A DNA stretch of 64,000 nt from Hyalangium ruber. Lineage in GTDB: Bacteria; Myxococcota; Myxococcia; Myxococcales; Myxococcaceae. Below the pieces are notes generated by a model. The model was given only the letters and a program-made list of their open reading frames with translations. It was not told where the DNA came from and did not search any database. Made by a program: the position numbers and the translations under genes. The number at the start of each line of letters is the position of its first letter. Within the stretch, counting starts at the first letter, position 1. Below, one piece after another: positions 8,084-17,114 of this stretch. The stretch is from NCBI RefSeq assembly GCF_034259325.1, contig NZ_JAXIVS010000025.1, positions 1-64,000 of the forward strand. Reading direction: 5' to 3'.

Positions 8084-9487
8084 ATGTCTCGTTCGTCCCT
8101 GCGGGCAGTCCTGGTGTCCTTCTTTGGTCTCGTCGGGTGTGGTGGCGAAGACTTCCTTCTTCCTCAGAATGAGCAGCCCGCCGAGTCAGCCGCGGAGTCA
8201 GTCGGCGTGCTCTCGCTGCAGCAGAAGATCACGGATGCGCTCGGTCAGATCAGCAGGCACAAGCAGATCTGCACCGAGAATCCGTCAAGCTCGATCTGCC
8301 AGTCGCGGCCCTTTCTCTACAATCCCAACGACTTCAACATGGCCCCCAATGCGGGCGAGGCCATCTTGATCGTGGATGAGTTCCCGAAGTTGCCCCTGCG
8401 CGCCATCCGCTACAAGAACCGTATCAAGGAGTACCTGAGGGCCCAAGCAGGGGGAGACATTGGCGCAGTCCTGTTTAGCTGGAACGTGCCGCCAGCGCTT
8501 TCCAACACGCTCAAGTCGTTCGCTGAGCCTGATCTCATTCCCGCCGAGTCGCTGAGGCCGCTCAGTGCTCCGCTCTACGAGTCCTTCGGCTACCTGAACC
8601 TGGATAACTTCGGGCACGGGAGCATCGTCTTCTCCCTGCTCATCGAGGCCAACCCCCGCCAGCCCATCGTGGTGCTGGATCGGCCCACCCTGCATGGAAT
8701 CGCTCCCACGGAGTTCTGCGATGCCACAGGTGCGAGTCACGAGGCGCTGCTCGACAAGTCCGAGCACGCGGCCAGTGAGCTGGTGCGCATCATGAACGAG
8801 CACAACGTTCGTTTCGTGAACCTGAGCTTCGGGGAGACCTTCGAGACAATCCGGGGCAAGTGGCAGAGTGCCTGCACGGGAAGCCTGCCCAGCGATGAGA
8901 TCCTGCGTGAGAAGCTGGCGGCCTATGCCCCCATCGTCGAGGCCCTCACCGGCACGCCCGGGGTCTTCGCCGCTCAGGCGGCGATCAATGCCTCGAATCC
9001 TCAAGACTTCCCGTATGACTTCCCCTCCCAGGACTACCCGAACCGGATGCTCGCGGGGTATTTCACCTCGCTCGACTCGGGGCTCAATGAGCAGGGCCAA
9101 GGCAACTCCGGCTCGCTGGTGGGCTGGCCCCAGCGCCAGAATGTAGACATCTACCTGAACAGTGGCGTGCTTCCGCAGCGTCCCTTCCCGTACAATGAGA
9201 CCCCTCTGCTTCAGGTGGATGGGTTCGGCGTCGACATCTATCCGGTGTCCGCCACCACTACGTCTTGGATTACCCCGCTGGCGCTCTCGCGCTTCATCCA
9301 CGTGCGGAACGCGACCTTCGGGACCAACGAGATGAGCGATCTGCTGATCTCCGCGATTCGCACCAATATGGTGCCAAAGGTTTGTGGCCAGCCCGCCGCG
9401 ACTTGCGTCTTCCAGGATCCGCTGCTCCACGGGCAGATCGAGGCCGTGCGCCTCAACTACCGGAGCCGCGAGTTTCAGGAGCCCTGA
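8084..9487 (+). CDS. Divergent subtilase-like (S8-fold) lipoprotein, copy 2
   Basis: 467 residues, tandem paralogue of the preceding gene. The internal ATG at 8084 (MSRSSLRA) was chosen over upstream in-frame codons because it aligns with the paralogue and gives a proper lipoprotein signal (LVGC, Cys19). The triad candidates are D98 (LIVDEF), H178 (FGHGS) and S394 (TTTSWITP). The centre is nearly identical to copy 1, while the linker after the lipobox and the C-terminus differ. The 123-base gap before it is AT-rich and may contain its own promoter. Probably exported and lipid-anchored. Proteolytic activity is inferred from motif order only. Confidence 0.65.
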   Translation: MSRSSLRAVLVSFFGLVGCGGEDFLLPQNEQPAESAAESVGVLSLQQKITDALGQISRHKQICTENPSSSICQSRPFLYNPNDFNMAPNAGEAILIVDEFPKLPLRAIRYKNRIKEYLRAQAGGDIGAVLFSWNVPPALSNTLKSFAEPDLIPAESLRPLSAPLYESFGYLNLDNFGHGSIVFSLLIEANPRQPIVVLDRPTLHGIAPTEFCDATGASHEALLDKSEHAASELVRIMNEHNVRFVNLSFGETFETIRGKWQSACTGSLPSDEILREKLAAYAPIVEALTGTPGVFAAQAAINASNPQDFPYDFPSQDYPNRMLAGYFTSLDSGLNEQGQGNSGSLVGWPQRQNVDIYLNSGVLPQRPFPYNETPLLQVDGFGVDIYPVSATTTSWITPLALSRFIHVRNATFGTNEMSDLLISAIRTNMVPKVCGQPAATCVFQDPLLHGQIEAVRLNYRSREFQEP

Positions 9488-9558
9488 GTCTCAGTGTTCG
9501 CCGTGCCCCGTCATGACGGTCAGAACCCACGTTCTACCTCCAACGAAGGAGTCGTGAG

Positions 9559-10659
9559 ATGGCAGCAAGATCTGTTGTTCAGGCCATGCTCTATGCGTCG
9601 CTGGTCCTGCCAGCGCTTGCCGGTGCTCAGCCCATTCTGTTGCAGCGCTGCACCGCTGACGGCCTGGACGCTGCGGGAGCCGAGGCGCGCGTCCACTGGG
9701 CCCGCCGGTGCGCGCTAACGCTGCACGTCGTCTACCCCAGCCTGGGTTGGGACACCGGTATGCCTTCGGCAAACAATGCCGGTAACCTCATCGAATACAC
9801 GGAGGCCGACCCCAGCAGCAACTGGTCGGGCCAGAACTGTTACACGGGCCAGAGTGACTCATACGATGTCAACTTCTCCTTCGTCAGCAAGCTCTTCCTC
9901 TCCGGCCCGACCAACCAGTACACAGATGGCGCTGGCTTCAAGTCGTGGTTGCGGAGTGCAGCCCGGAAGAAGGCTCGCCCCCTCTATCCTATCTTCGGCA
10001 GCAGCTACGACATCTACAGCACCGGCAATCGCCAGCTCTTCCCTCACCCCACGCTGACCAACTGCACGCTCTACCTGGACCGCAACGGCACCCAGCCTGC
10101 CACCGGCTATAACTTCTTCCTCAATGGCTACTGCGAGAACGCCTCCTTCACTCCGGAGCAGAAGGTGCTCTTCTCGGATGGCTCGATGCCCATCGTCGAT
10201 GCGGTCAAGTCCCTCCGAGAGGACCTCGTCACCCTGACGCCCAACTCCACTCTCGACACCGTTCGGCTTCAGCAGAATCAGACCTATAGCTACACCGCGG
10301 ACTTCCGGGACAGCACTCACTCCATCCTCGAGCTGCGCACTGCCTCCGGCGGCTTGCTGCGGGTCACCGAGGAGCACGCCATCATCAATAGCGAGGGCCG
10401 CATGGTTTCGGCTCAGACGTTGAAGGTGGGCGATGAGCTCCTGACGATGGAGGGCACCCGCGACCCCCTCGTCAGCATTGAGAAGACCACCCACTACGGC
10501 AAGGTCTACAACCTGCGCCCGACCTCTTCGGATCTCGTCTCCAACATCCTCGTCGCCGAGGGCTATCTGGTCGGCTCTTCTGCCTTCCTGAATGATGAGA
10601 TTGGCTATCTCAACCGCATCGTCCTCCACAAGCAGATCCCCCCCGAGCTCATCCCCTGA
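9559..10659 (+). CDS. Secreted Hint-domain protein (copy A', Ser nucleophile)
   Basis: 366 residues, same length and fully collinear with the protein at 3440. Signal peptide to about residue 23 (LAGAQP); AAGGAG stands before the ATG. The N-domain keeps GQNCYTG, GAGFKSWLR and YLDRNGTQPAT. In the Hint domain the first residue is S196 (SFTPEQKVLFSDG) instead of Cys; the TxxH block is RVTEEHAII (T270, H273) and the end NILVAEGYLVG. Ser at position 1 is allowed in inteins, so the domain may still make an ester rather than a thioester. It lies 71 bases after the second subtilase-like gene; a 12-base palindrome (CCGTCATGACGG, 9508-9519) is in that gap. Role unknown. Confidence 0.8.
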   Translation: MAARSVVQAMLYASLVLPALAGAQPILLQRCTADGLDAAGAEARVHWARRCALTLHVVYPSLGWDTGMPSANNAGNLIEYTEADPSSNWSGQNCYTGQSDSYDVNFSFVSKLFLSGPTNQYTDGAGFKSWLRSAARKKARPLYPIFGSSYDIYSTGNRQLFPHPTLTNCTLYLDRNGTQPATGYNFFLNGYCENASFTPEQKVLFSDGSMPIVDAVKSLREDLVTLTPNSTLDTVRLQQNQTYSYTADFRDSTHSILELRTASGGLLRVTEEHAIINSEGRMVSAQTLKVGDELLTMEGTRDPLVSIEKTTHYGKVYNLRPTSSDLVSNILVAEGYLVGSSAFLNDEIGYLNRIVLHKQIPPELIP

Positions 10660-10826
10660 CCTGCCCCGACCTGGAGAGCTGAGCCCAAGTCGCTCGGTCG
10701 CAGGTCCTACGTTCAAGCGCTGACACCACCAGAAAAAATGACCCACTCCGACGGTAGAGTGCCTCCGCCCGGCCAGCCCCCAAGGCTGGCGCCGTGGGCA
10801 TCACTCGTTTCCCGAGGAGAGTGCAT

Positions 10827-12101
10827 ATGTCGAAGCAGAGCATCCTTCGCGTGGCGGTATCTGGAGCCATGCTGGGGCTGGTGGGCTGTAACGGAACCCT
10901 CGAGCGGGAGGAAGCGGTAGCGCCGGTCTCCCGTGAGGCGGATGTGCGGACGAACGCGCCCTTCAGTCCCGCGCGGAACAGGACGCTGGATGATGCGCTC
11001 CTGCAGGTCGAGGCCGACGTCCCTGGCTTCGGGGGCATGTACTACGACGAGAAGGGCCGGCTCGTCGTGCGCATGGTCCACACGGCGCCCGCCTCCGCAG
11101 CCCTCGCCGCCGAGCGCGCCATCACCTCGGTGTTCGGGAAGGAGAAGGTACCGGCGGAGGGAATGGTGATGGAGCCGGCGACCCGCACCTTCGCGCAGCT
11201 CAAGGCGCTGCAAGAGCGCATCACCCCCGACGTTCTGTCCCAGGCGGGCGTCGTGCTCACGGACGTGGATGAGAAGACGAACCGCGTCGCCATTGGCATC
11301 GAGCGCGCGGCGGCGCGGCCGGGCATCGAGAAGGCCATCGATCGGCTGGGTGTGGCGCGCGACGCCTTCGACATCGTCGAGGTGGGCCCCGTCCTCCCGG
11401 CGAACGTGCAGGGTGCCTGGCGGCCCATCACCGGAGGGATCCAGATTGAAACGCCGGGCAAATACTGCACCCTCGGCTTCGCTGCGCTCCAGGGCGGCAC
11501 GCTCGGCTTCGTGACCAACTCGCACTGCACCCAGACCCAGGGTGGCGTCGAGTACACGCCCGCCTATCAGGCCGTCTACCCCGACCATGCCGGCACGGAG
11601 ATCTCCGACCCGTATTACAGCAGCGGAGGCAGCTGCCCGGCGGGGCGCATCTGCCGCTACAGCGACAGCGCCTTCTTCAGCACCAGCACGACGGTCAACC
11701 CGCTCGTGGCGATGACGCCCGGCGCCTTCAACCTGGGCATCTCCAGTTGGCTGAATGTGCCCGGCAAGGTGCTCTACCCCTCGCAAGGGCAGGTCGTCCA
11801 CAAGACGGGCCGCACCAGCGGCACCACCAGTGGCACCATCGAGTGGGCGTGTGCCACGGTCAACTCGGGTGGCGGGGCGCACACCTACTTCTGCAACTAC
11901 ATCGCCACCAGTCCCCAGCAGAATGGGGCCGGCGGTGACAGCGGCTCACCCGTGTACATCCTGTCGGGAAACAACGCCTGGCTCACGGGCCTGATGTGGG
12001 GCGCGGGCTCCAACCCGTGGCACTTCGCCTTCGCTCCGCTGGGCTCCGTCCAGAACGAGCTGGGCATCGTCCCCTACTGCCAGGGCTTCGTGGGCTGCTG
12101 A
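10827..12101 (+). CDS. Trypsin-fold (S1/alpha-lytic-like) serine protease lipoprotein
   Basis: 424 residues from MSKQSILR; an upstream start at 10794 would spoil the signal sequence. Lipobox LVGC (Cys20). Residues 30-200 look like a propeptide (helical, charged, ITSVFGKEKV). The protease domain starts near ITGGIQI, with catalytic His in TNSHCT, Asp in RYSDSAFF and Ser in GAGGDSGSPVY; paired cysteines fit an extracellular enzyme. The layout resembles streptogrisin/alpha-lytic protease precursors. It follows the Hint/subtilase cluster in the same direction after 167 bases, so it may belong to it or be an independent predatory protease. Confidence 0.85.
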   Translation: MSKQSILRVAVSGAMLGLVGCNGTLEREEAVAPVSREADVRTNAPFSPARNRTLDDALLQVEADVPGFGGMYYDEKGRLVVRMVHTAPASAALAAERAITSVFGKEKVPAEGMVMEPATRTFAQLKALQERITPDVLSQAGVVLTDVDEKTNRVAIGIERAAARPGIEKAIDRLGVARDAFDIVEVGPVLPANVQGAWRPITGGIQIETPGKYCTLGFAALQGGTLGFVTNSHCTQTQGGVEYTPAYQAVYPDHAGTEISDPYYSSGGSCPAGRICRYSDSAFFSTSTTVNPLVAMTPGAFNLGISSWLNVPGKVLYPSQGQVVHKTGRTSGTTSGTIEWACATVNSGGGAHTYFCNYIATSPQQNGAGGDSGSPVYILSGNNAWLTGLMWGAGSNPWHFAFAPLGSVQNELGIVPYCQGFVGC

Positions 12102-12102
12102 C

Positions 12103-12187
12103 CATCGCCGCTCAAGCCTCTCCGCCAGAGAGAGCCGCGGGCGCTTTGGGGTGGGACCGCTCCTGCCCTTGAGCGCTCGCGGCGATG
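12103..12187. repeat. Long imperfect inverted repeat after the protease gene
   Basis: CATCGCCGCTCAAG (12103-12116) is mirrored by CTTGAG..GCGGCGATG (12168-12187) with a 5-6 base bulge. It begins just after the stop codon. It may stabilise or terminate the protease mRNA; no T-run follows. Confidence 0.5.
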
Positions 12188-12302
12188 AAAGGCCTTGTCG
12201 CGCACCCCTCGTGTCCGTTACCTAGGGGACAGGTGCCGAGGGGCGCCTGAACCCGAAAAAGACGACGTCACCCTCGCTGTGCTCGCGGTTCGACATGTTG
12301 CT

Positions 12303-12355
12303 TGTCAGTTCCTTCCATGGTCCACCATCGGGTGCGGGCCGCTGTTCAACTGACA
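12303..12355. promoter_or_regulatory. Inverted repeat just upstream of the MATE gene
   Basis: TGTCAGTT at 12303-12310 and AACTGACA at 12348-12355 form an 8-base inverted repeat 37 bases apart, the second half ending 10 bases before the ATG. The spacing suits a DNA-looping or double-site operator. No regulator gene is adjacent. Confidence 0.35.
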
Positions 12356-12365
12356 GGTGCGACAT

Positions 12366-13790
12366 ATGAAACCCGGCTTTGGACGCGATCTGACCACCGG
12401 CAGCATCCCCCGGCACATGGTCGCCTTCTCCATCCCCATGCTCCTGGGGAGCTTCCTCCAGACGGCCCACAGCTTCATCAACGCCATCTGGGTGGGGCAG
12501 TTCCTCGGCACCCCGGCGCTGGCCACGGTGACGGTGAGCTTCCCCGTCATCTTCTTCCTGTTCGCCATCGGGATGGGACTCACGATGGCCACCAGCATCC
12601 TCGTGTCGCAGAACTATGGCGCCAGGCGGATGGACGAGGTGCGCAAGGTCGTCGATAGCTCCACCTTGATCATCTACTCCCTGGCGATCGTCCTCACCGC
12701 ACTGGGAGAGCTGTTCGCCCCGAGCATCCTGCGCGCCATGGACACGCCCGCGGATATCTTCGACGCGTCCGTGAGCTATCTGCGGATCTTCCTGCTCTCG
12801 CTGCCCTTCGGCTTCGGGTTGTTCCTGCTCCGGAGCCTCCTCCAAGGTGTGGGCGACTCGAAGACGCCCCTCTACTTCCAGCTCGTCTCGGTCCTCTTCG
12901 CCACGATCCTCGACCCACTGCTGATGCTCGGCTGGCTGGGCTTCCCGAAGCTCGGCCTGAACGGCACCGCGTGGGCCACGCTGATCTCCCAGATCGGAGT
13001 GCTCGTGGCCCTGGTCGTCTGGCTCCGAGCGAAGAAGTCACCCGTGGCTCCGGCCTTGCCGCGCCTGAGTCACCTGGGGCCAACGACCGGGACGATGCTG
13101 CGGATCGGTCTGCCCTCGGCCGTGCAGCAATCCTTCATCTCGATCGGCATGGTGCTCGTCACCGGCATCGTCAACGGCTTTGGGGAAGAGGCCACTGCCG
13201 CCTTTGGTGCTGCCTCTCGGATCGATCAGATCGCCTTCATGCCCGCCATGACGTTCGGGATGGCGATCTCGACCCTCGCGGGACAGAACCTGGGGGCGGG
13301 CCACCACCATCGCGTCAAGGAGATCTTCCTCTGGGGTTGCCTCTTCAGCGGTGGAGCCACGCTCCTCATCTCGGCGGTGGCCGTGGCGTTCCCTGATGCA
13401 CTGCTGCGGATCTTCGTCACGGACGCCTCGGTCCTCGAGTTGGGCGTCTCGTACCTGCACATCGTCGGGGCCTCCTACGTCTTCTTCGGCCTCCTCTTCG
13501 TCAGCAACGGGATCATCAACGGTGCGGGCCACACCCTGACGACGACTGTGTTCTCGCTCATCAGCCTCTGGGTGATACGCGTCCCCGTCGCCTACTGGCT
13601 CTCTCGGCACATGGGCAACGTGAAGGGGGTCTGGTACGCGCTGGCGCTGAGCTTCGTCGTGTCGTTGAGCGTCAGCATGGCGTACTACTTCTCGGGCCGA
13701 TGGAAGCGGTCGCTCGTCAAGAAGGCTCCGGCGGGTCCGGCCGCGCAGAATCCCGCCGAGGTGTTCGGCCATGAGACAGGGGAGGCTTGA
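12366..13790 (+). CDS. MATE family multidrug/organic cation exporter
   Basis: 474 residues with about 12 membrane helices in two similar halves. Typical MATE features are the opening GSIPRHMVAFSIPMLLG, TAHSFINAIWVG, the SQNYGARRMDEV loop after the second helix and its second-half equivalent GQNLGAGHHHRVKE. It should use a Na+ or H+ gradient to export drugs or metabolites across the inner membrane. ATG at 12366 was chosen; a GTG lies three codons earlier and neither has a good ribosome site. An inverted repeat overlaps the presumed leader. The next gene follows 59 bases later in the same direction. Confidence 0.9.
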   Translation: MKPGFGRDLTTGSIPRHMVAFSIPMLLGSFLQTAHSFINAIWVGQFLGTPALATVTVSFPVIFFLFAIGMGLTMATSILVSQNYGARRMDEVRKVVDSSTLIIYSLAIVLTALGELFAPSILRAMDTPADIFDASVSYLRIFLLSLPFGFGLFLLRSLLQGVGDSKTPLYFQLVSVLFATILDPLLMLGWLGFPKLGLNGTAWATLISQIGVLVALVVWLRAKKSPVAPALPRLSHLGPTTGTMLRIGLPSAVQQSFISIGMVLVTGIVNGFGEEATAAFGAASRIDQIAFMPAMTFGMAISTLAGQNLGAGHHHRVKEIFLWGCLFSGGATLLISAVAVAFPDALLRIFVTDASVLELGVSYLHIVGASYVFFGLLFVSNGIINGAGHTLTTTVFSLISLWVIRVPVAYWLSRHMGNVKGVWYALALSFVVSLSVSMAYYFSGRWKRSLVKKAPAGPAAQNPAEVFGHETGEA

Positions 13791-13849
13791 GAGCGAGCGG
13801 CTGGCCGCGCTGTCTGATAGGGATGGGCCGTACGCTTTCAGCAGGAGCG

Positions 13850-14470
13850 ATGATGAACGACGCACACCCTTTCGCCACACGCGTAAACGCACAGCTGCCC
13901 GACTGGCTCGTCAAAGAGCTGCCCACGTACAACGCGCGCTTGCCCACCGCCGCGGAGCGCGCCGCCCTCGTCAACAAGCTCGCCGCTCGCAATTACAAGG
14001 AGGGCAATGGCGGGCCGTTCGCCGCGCTCGTCGTTGACCCCGCGACGGGAGAATTGATCTCCATCGGCGTCAACGTCGTGTTGAGCTCGGGCCTCTCCTC
14101 CGTGCATGCGGAGGTCATGGCGATCTCGCTCGCCCAGACCCGCCTCGGGGCCTGGGACCTGGGCTCGGCTGGGGGTCGCGAGCTCGAGCTCGTCGTCAAC
14201 TGGCGCCCATGCACCATGTGCTACGGCGCGCTCGTCTGGTCCGGCATCAAGCACCTGCTCCTCGCCGGCGATGGTCCCGAGTGCGAAGCGCTCACGGGCT
14301 TCGACGAAGGGCCCATGCCCACGGACTGGAAAGCAGAGCTCGAGGCCCGTGGAATCCGCGTCACCTCTGGAGTGCGGCGGGATGAAGCGATCGCGGTCTT
14401 CGCCGAATATGGCCGCTCGGGCGCGCTCGTCTACAACGCTCGCGGAACCGGCTCACGCCTGCAGGACTGA
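13850..14470 (+). CDS. Zinc-dependent nucleoside/base deaminase (CDA fold)
   Basis: 206 residues starting MMNDAHPF, with GCAGGAG in front. It shows the cytidine/deoxycytidylate deaminase zinc motifs: SSVHAEVMAI (His ligand and catalytic Glu) and NWRPCTMCYGAL (PCxxC ligands). The overall form resembles guanine deaminase and tRNA adenosine deaminase relatives, with an N-terminal extension (ARLPTAAERAALVNKLAARNYKEGNGGPFAALV). The substrate cannot be read from sequence. It converges on the molybdenum hydroxylase operon end (12 bases between stop codons), a context that fits nucleobase metabolism. Confidence 0.85.
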   Translation: MMNDAHPFATRVNAQLPDWLVKELPTYNARLPTAAERAALVNKLAARNYKEGNGGPFAALVVDPATGELISIGVNVVLSSGLSSVHAEVMAISLAQTRLGAWDLGSAGGRELELVVNWRPCTMCYGALVWSGIKHLLLAGDGPECEALTGFDEGPMPTDWKAELEARGIRVTSGVRRDEAIAVFAEYGRSGALVYNARGTGSRLQD

Positions 14471-14481
14471 ATCACCCACCT

Positions 14482-15762
14482 TCACTCGAAGCGGTGGTGC
14501 TGCCGCGTGTCTCGCATGAAGGTGTAGATGAGCAGTGAGCAGAGAATGGCGCCCGACACGTACCAGAAGAACCACGTCTCGCGCCCGGACAGCTTGAGCC
14601 ACGTGCCCACGTACTCAGCCGTCCCTCCGAAGATGGACACCGTCAGCGCATACGGCAGCCCTACTCCCAGGGCCCGGATGCGCGCCGGGAACAGCTCCGC
14701 CTTCACCACCGCGTTGATCGAGGTGTAGCCCGAGAGGATGACCAGCGCCGCCATCACCAGCAGGAACGCGGTGAACGCGTCCCGGGTCTGCGTCAACGTC
14801 GTCAGCAGGGGCACGGTACAGAGCGTGCCCAGCACGCCGAACCCCATCAGCACGGGCTTTCGGCCCACCTTGTCCGAGAGCAGCCCGAACACCGGCTGCA
14901 ACAGCATGTAGAGGAACAGGGACGAGACGGAGATGAGCGTGGCCTGGTCCCGTGTCAGCCCCACCGAGTTCACCAGGAACTTCTGCATGTAGACGGTGTA
15001 CGTGTAGAAGGCGAGCGTGCCTCCCAGCGTCAGCCCGACGACCAGGGCGATCTCCTTCGGGTGCCGCAGCAGCTCGCTCATGGGACGCTGCTCCGTCTTC
15101 TTCGCCGTCTCCGCCTGGAAGGCCTCCGTCTCCACCATGTTGCGGCGCAGGTAGAAGCCCACCACCGCCAGCGCGGCGCCGCACAGGAACGGGATTCTCC
15201 AGCCCCACTCCTGGAGCTGCTCATGGCTGAGCACCAGCCGCTGCAGCACCAGCAACGTCACCGTCGCCAGGAGCTGTCCCATGATGAGCGTGACGTACTG
15301 GAACGAGCTGTAGAAGCCCCTGTGCCGGGAGGTGGCCACCTCGCTGAGGTATGTGGCGCTGGTGCCGTACTCTCCTCCCAGCGAGAGCCCCTGGAGCAGC
15401 CTCGCCAGGATCAGCACCGTGGGCGCCAGCACGCCAATCCGCTCGTACGTCGGGCAGACGGCGATGATGAAGGAGCCCAGGCACATCAGCGTGACCGACA
15501 GCGACAGCGCCGCGCGGCGTCCGTGCAGGTCCGCGTAGAGCCCCATCACCCAGCCGCCCATCGGGCGGATCAGGAAGCCGAGCGCGAACACCCCCGCCGA
15601 GTTGAGCTGCTCCACCAGCGGGTTGTCGCTCGGGAAGAACGCCTTCGCGAAGTACAGCGAGAACGCCGAGTAGATGTAGAAGTCGTACCACTCGATGAGG
15701 TTTCCCACCGAGCCGCCGAAGATCGAATACAGCCGCTGACGCACTCCGGTATCAGACTTCAC
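14482..15762 (-). CDS. Alpha-ketoglutarate permease-like MFS transporter (metabolite:H+ symporter)
   Basis: About 426 residues, 12 helices. The sequence tracks KgtP of E. coli closely: NLIEWYDFYIYS, FALGFLIRPMGGWVMG, GLSLGGEYGTSATYLSEV, FQYVTLIMGQLLA, EWGWRIPFL, YTYTVYMQKFLVNS, FPARIRALGVGLPYA and GGTAEYV. A GTG at 15762 was used as start because no ATG fits; the purine-rich GGGGGGAGG lies directly before it, so a later GTG at 15744 is possible. It is the last gene of a minus-strand operon, 22 bases after the M20 hydrolase. It probably imports a dicarboxylate or related organic acid by H+ symport. Confidence 0.85.
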   Translation of the reverse strand: MKSDTGVRQRLYSIFGGSVGNLIEWYDFYIYSAFSLYFAKAFFPSDNPLVEQLNSAGVFALGFLIRPMGGWVMGLYADLHGRRAALSLSVTLMCLGSFIIAVCPTYERIGVLAPTVLILARLLQGLSLGGEYGTSATYLSEVATSRHRGFYSSFQYVTLIMGQLLATVTLLVLQRLVLSHEQLQEWGWRIPFLCGAALAVVGFYLRRNMVETEAFQAETAKKTEQRPMSELLRHPKEIALVVGLTLGGTLAFYTYTVYMQKFLVNSVGLTRDQATLISVSSLFLYMLLQPVFGLLSDKVGRKPVLMGFGVLGTLCTVPLLTTLTQTRDAFTAFLLVMAALVILSGYTSINAVVKAELFPARIRALGVGLPYALTVSIFGGTAEYVGTWLKLSGRETWFFWYVSGAILCSLLIYTFMRDTRQHHRFE

Positions 15763-15784
15763 CCTCCCCCCCTTTGACCCAGGC

Positions 15785-17080
15785 TCACAGGCGCACGAGC
15801 AGCTCGCGGAGGATGGAGAAGCCCTGTCGGAAGTCCTCCAGCCGAGCCTGCTCATTCGGCGCGTGGTAGTACGCCATCTCCCCGAAGCCCGTGATCTGCA
15901 CATCGCAGCCCTGGCGCTGCAGGTCTCGCACGAGCGGCAGCGAGCCGGTGAGCGAGAACGGCGTGGGCGCCACGCCTCGCACCGCCTGCATCGCGTCTTT
16001 CAGCGCCTGGAGGCCCGGCGAGTCCAGCCGGCAGGCGATGCCCTCCATGCCGTTGCCCTGGAAGCGAAACGACAGTGAGCCGCGCTTCCCCGCCGCTGTG
16101 CGGGTGCGAGGGAAGCCCGCGGGCGCCTCGTCGCGATCCAAGCGCGCGTCCAACTCCTGCACGAAGTCCGTCACCGCCTTGCGCACCTCCGCCATGTCGT
16201 AGAAGGGCGTGAGGCGCAGGTCACCCTTGAGCGTGACATCGGCGGGAATCTTCGACTCCTTGGTGTTGGAGCCCTCCACCACCGTGGATTTGAGGCTGGA
16301 CGAGGACAGGAAGCCATACTTCTTCTCGTCCTCCGTGGGCGGGAACCGCGCTTGGAACCAGCGGGCCAGCTCCAGCGAGGCGGCCATGCCCAGCTCCAGA
16401 GCGTTGACGCAGTTCTGCGGCATTCCCGAGTGCCCGCCCACGCCCGTCACCTTCAGCTCCCACAGCGAGATGCCCCCGGTTCCCAGCGTGGGCCCGAAGT
16501 TCGCGCTGTCCAGCCAGTACACCGGCTGCCCGGCCAGGTCCTTCAGCCGTCCCTGCTCGGCCACGTAGTCCAGGCCCAACCCCGGCAGCGACGAGGACTC
16601 CTCGTTGGCGATGAGCACCACCTTCAGCGTGCGGCGTGGGCGCACGCCCTTCTCGGCCAGCTGCGCCAGCAGATCCGTCAGCACCGCCACGTGGCCCAGG
16701 CAGTCCGTCACCCCGCGCCCGTAGAGGACGCCTCCTGGCCCCTCCCACAGCGTGAAGGGGCTGCGCTCCCAGCCCTCGCCCTTCTCGTCCGCGGGGACGA
16801 CGTCGAAGTGCGCGCCCACGAAGCCCACCGCGCCCTCGCCTGTGCCACGCACGGTGAGCACCAGGCTGGGCCGCGCCTCCTTTCCCGAGGCCGCCAGCGA
16901 CTCGGCCTGGATGAAGCCGCTCTGGATGTGCGGCGCCAGCGTGTCCAGCACCACCTGCGCGGCGAGCCGCTCCTCCGGCACCAGCCCGCCGGCCGGGTTG
17001 TTCTGCAGCTTCGGCGTCAAGGCGATGAGACGCCGGAGCACATCCAGGAAGCGGTCCTCGCGCAGGGTGAGCGTATTCAT
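15785..17080 (-). CDS. M20 family metallopeptidase/amidohydrolase
   Basis: 431 residues from MNTLTLRED. Zinc-site motifs of the M20 (ArgE/DapE/carboxypeptidase G2) family are visible: GAHFDVVPAD (His and catalytic Asp), GRGVTDCLGH (bridging Asp), ANEESSS (catalytic Glu and Glu ligand), the dimerisation-lid HSGMPQN and a late His ligand in MAYYHAPNEQ. It hydrolyses an amide or peptide bond in a small molecule; deacetylase, N-carbamoyl or dipeptide substrates are all possible. It sits between the molybdenum hydroxylase and the permease, suggesting a role in the same catabolic route. Confidence 0.85.
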   Translation of the reverse strand: MNTLTLREDRFLDVLRRLIALTPKLQNNPAGGLVPEERLAAQVVLDTLAPHIQSGFIQAESLAASGKEARPSLVLTVRGTGEGAVGFVGAHFDVVPADEKGEGWERSPFTLWEGPGGVLYGRGVTDCLGHVAVLTDLLAQLAEKGVRPRRTLKVVLIANEESSSLPGLGLDYVAEQGRLKDLAGQPVYWLDSANFGPTLGTGGISLWELKVTGVGGHSGMPQNCVNALELGMAASLELARWFQARFPPTEDEKKYGFLSSSSLKSTVVEGSNTKESKIPADVTLKGDLRLTPFYDMAEVRKAVTDFVQELDARLDRDEAPAGFPRTRTAAGKRGSLSFRFQGNGMEGIACRLDSPGLQALKDAMQAVRGVAPTPFSLTGSLPLVRDLQRQGCDVQITGFGEMAYYHAPNEQARLEDFRQGFSILRELLVRL

Positions 17081-17114
17081 GGGGCCGGATTGGAGCCCAA
17101 GCCCCCGCCGGAAG

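Noticed and set aside
10794-12101. Start of the trypsin-fold protease at 10794
   Set aside because: The upstream codons (MGITRFPRRVH) would bury the lipoprotein signal that begins at MSKQSILR.
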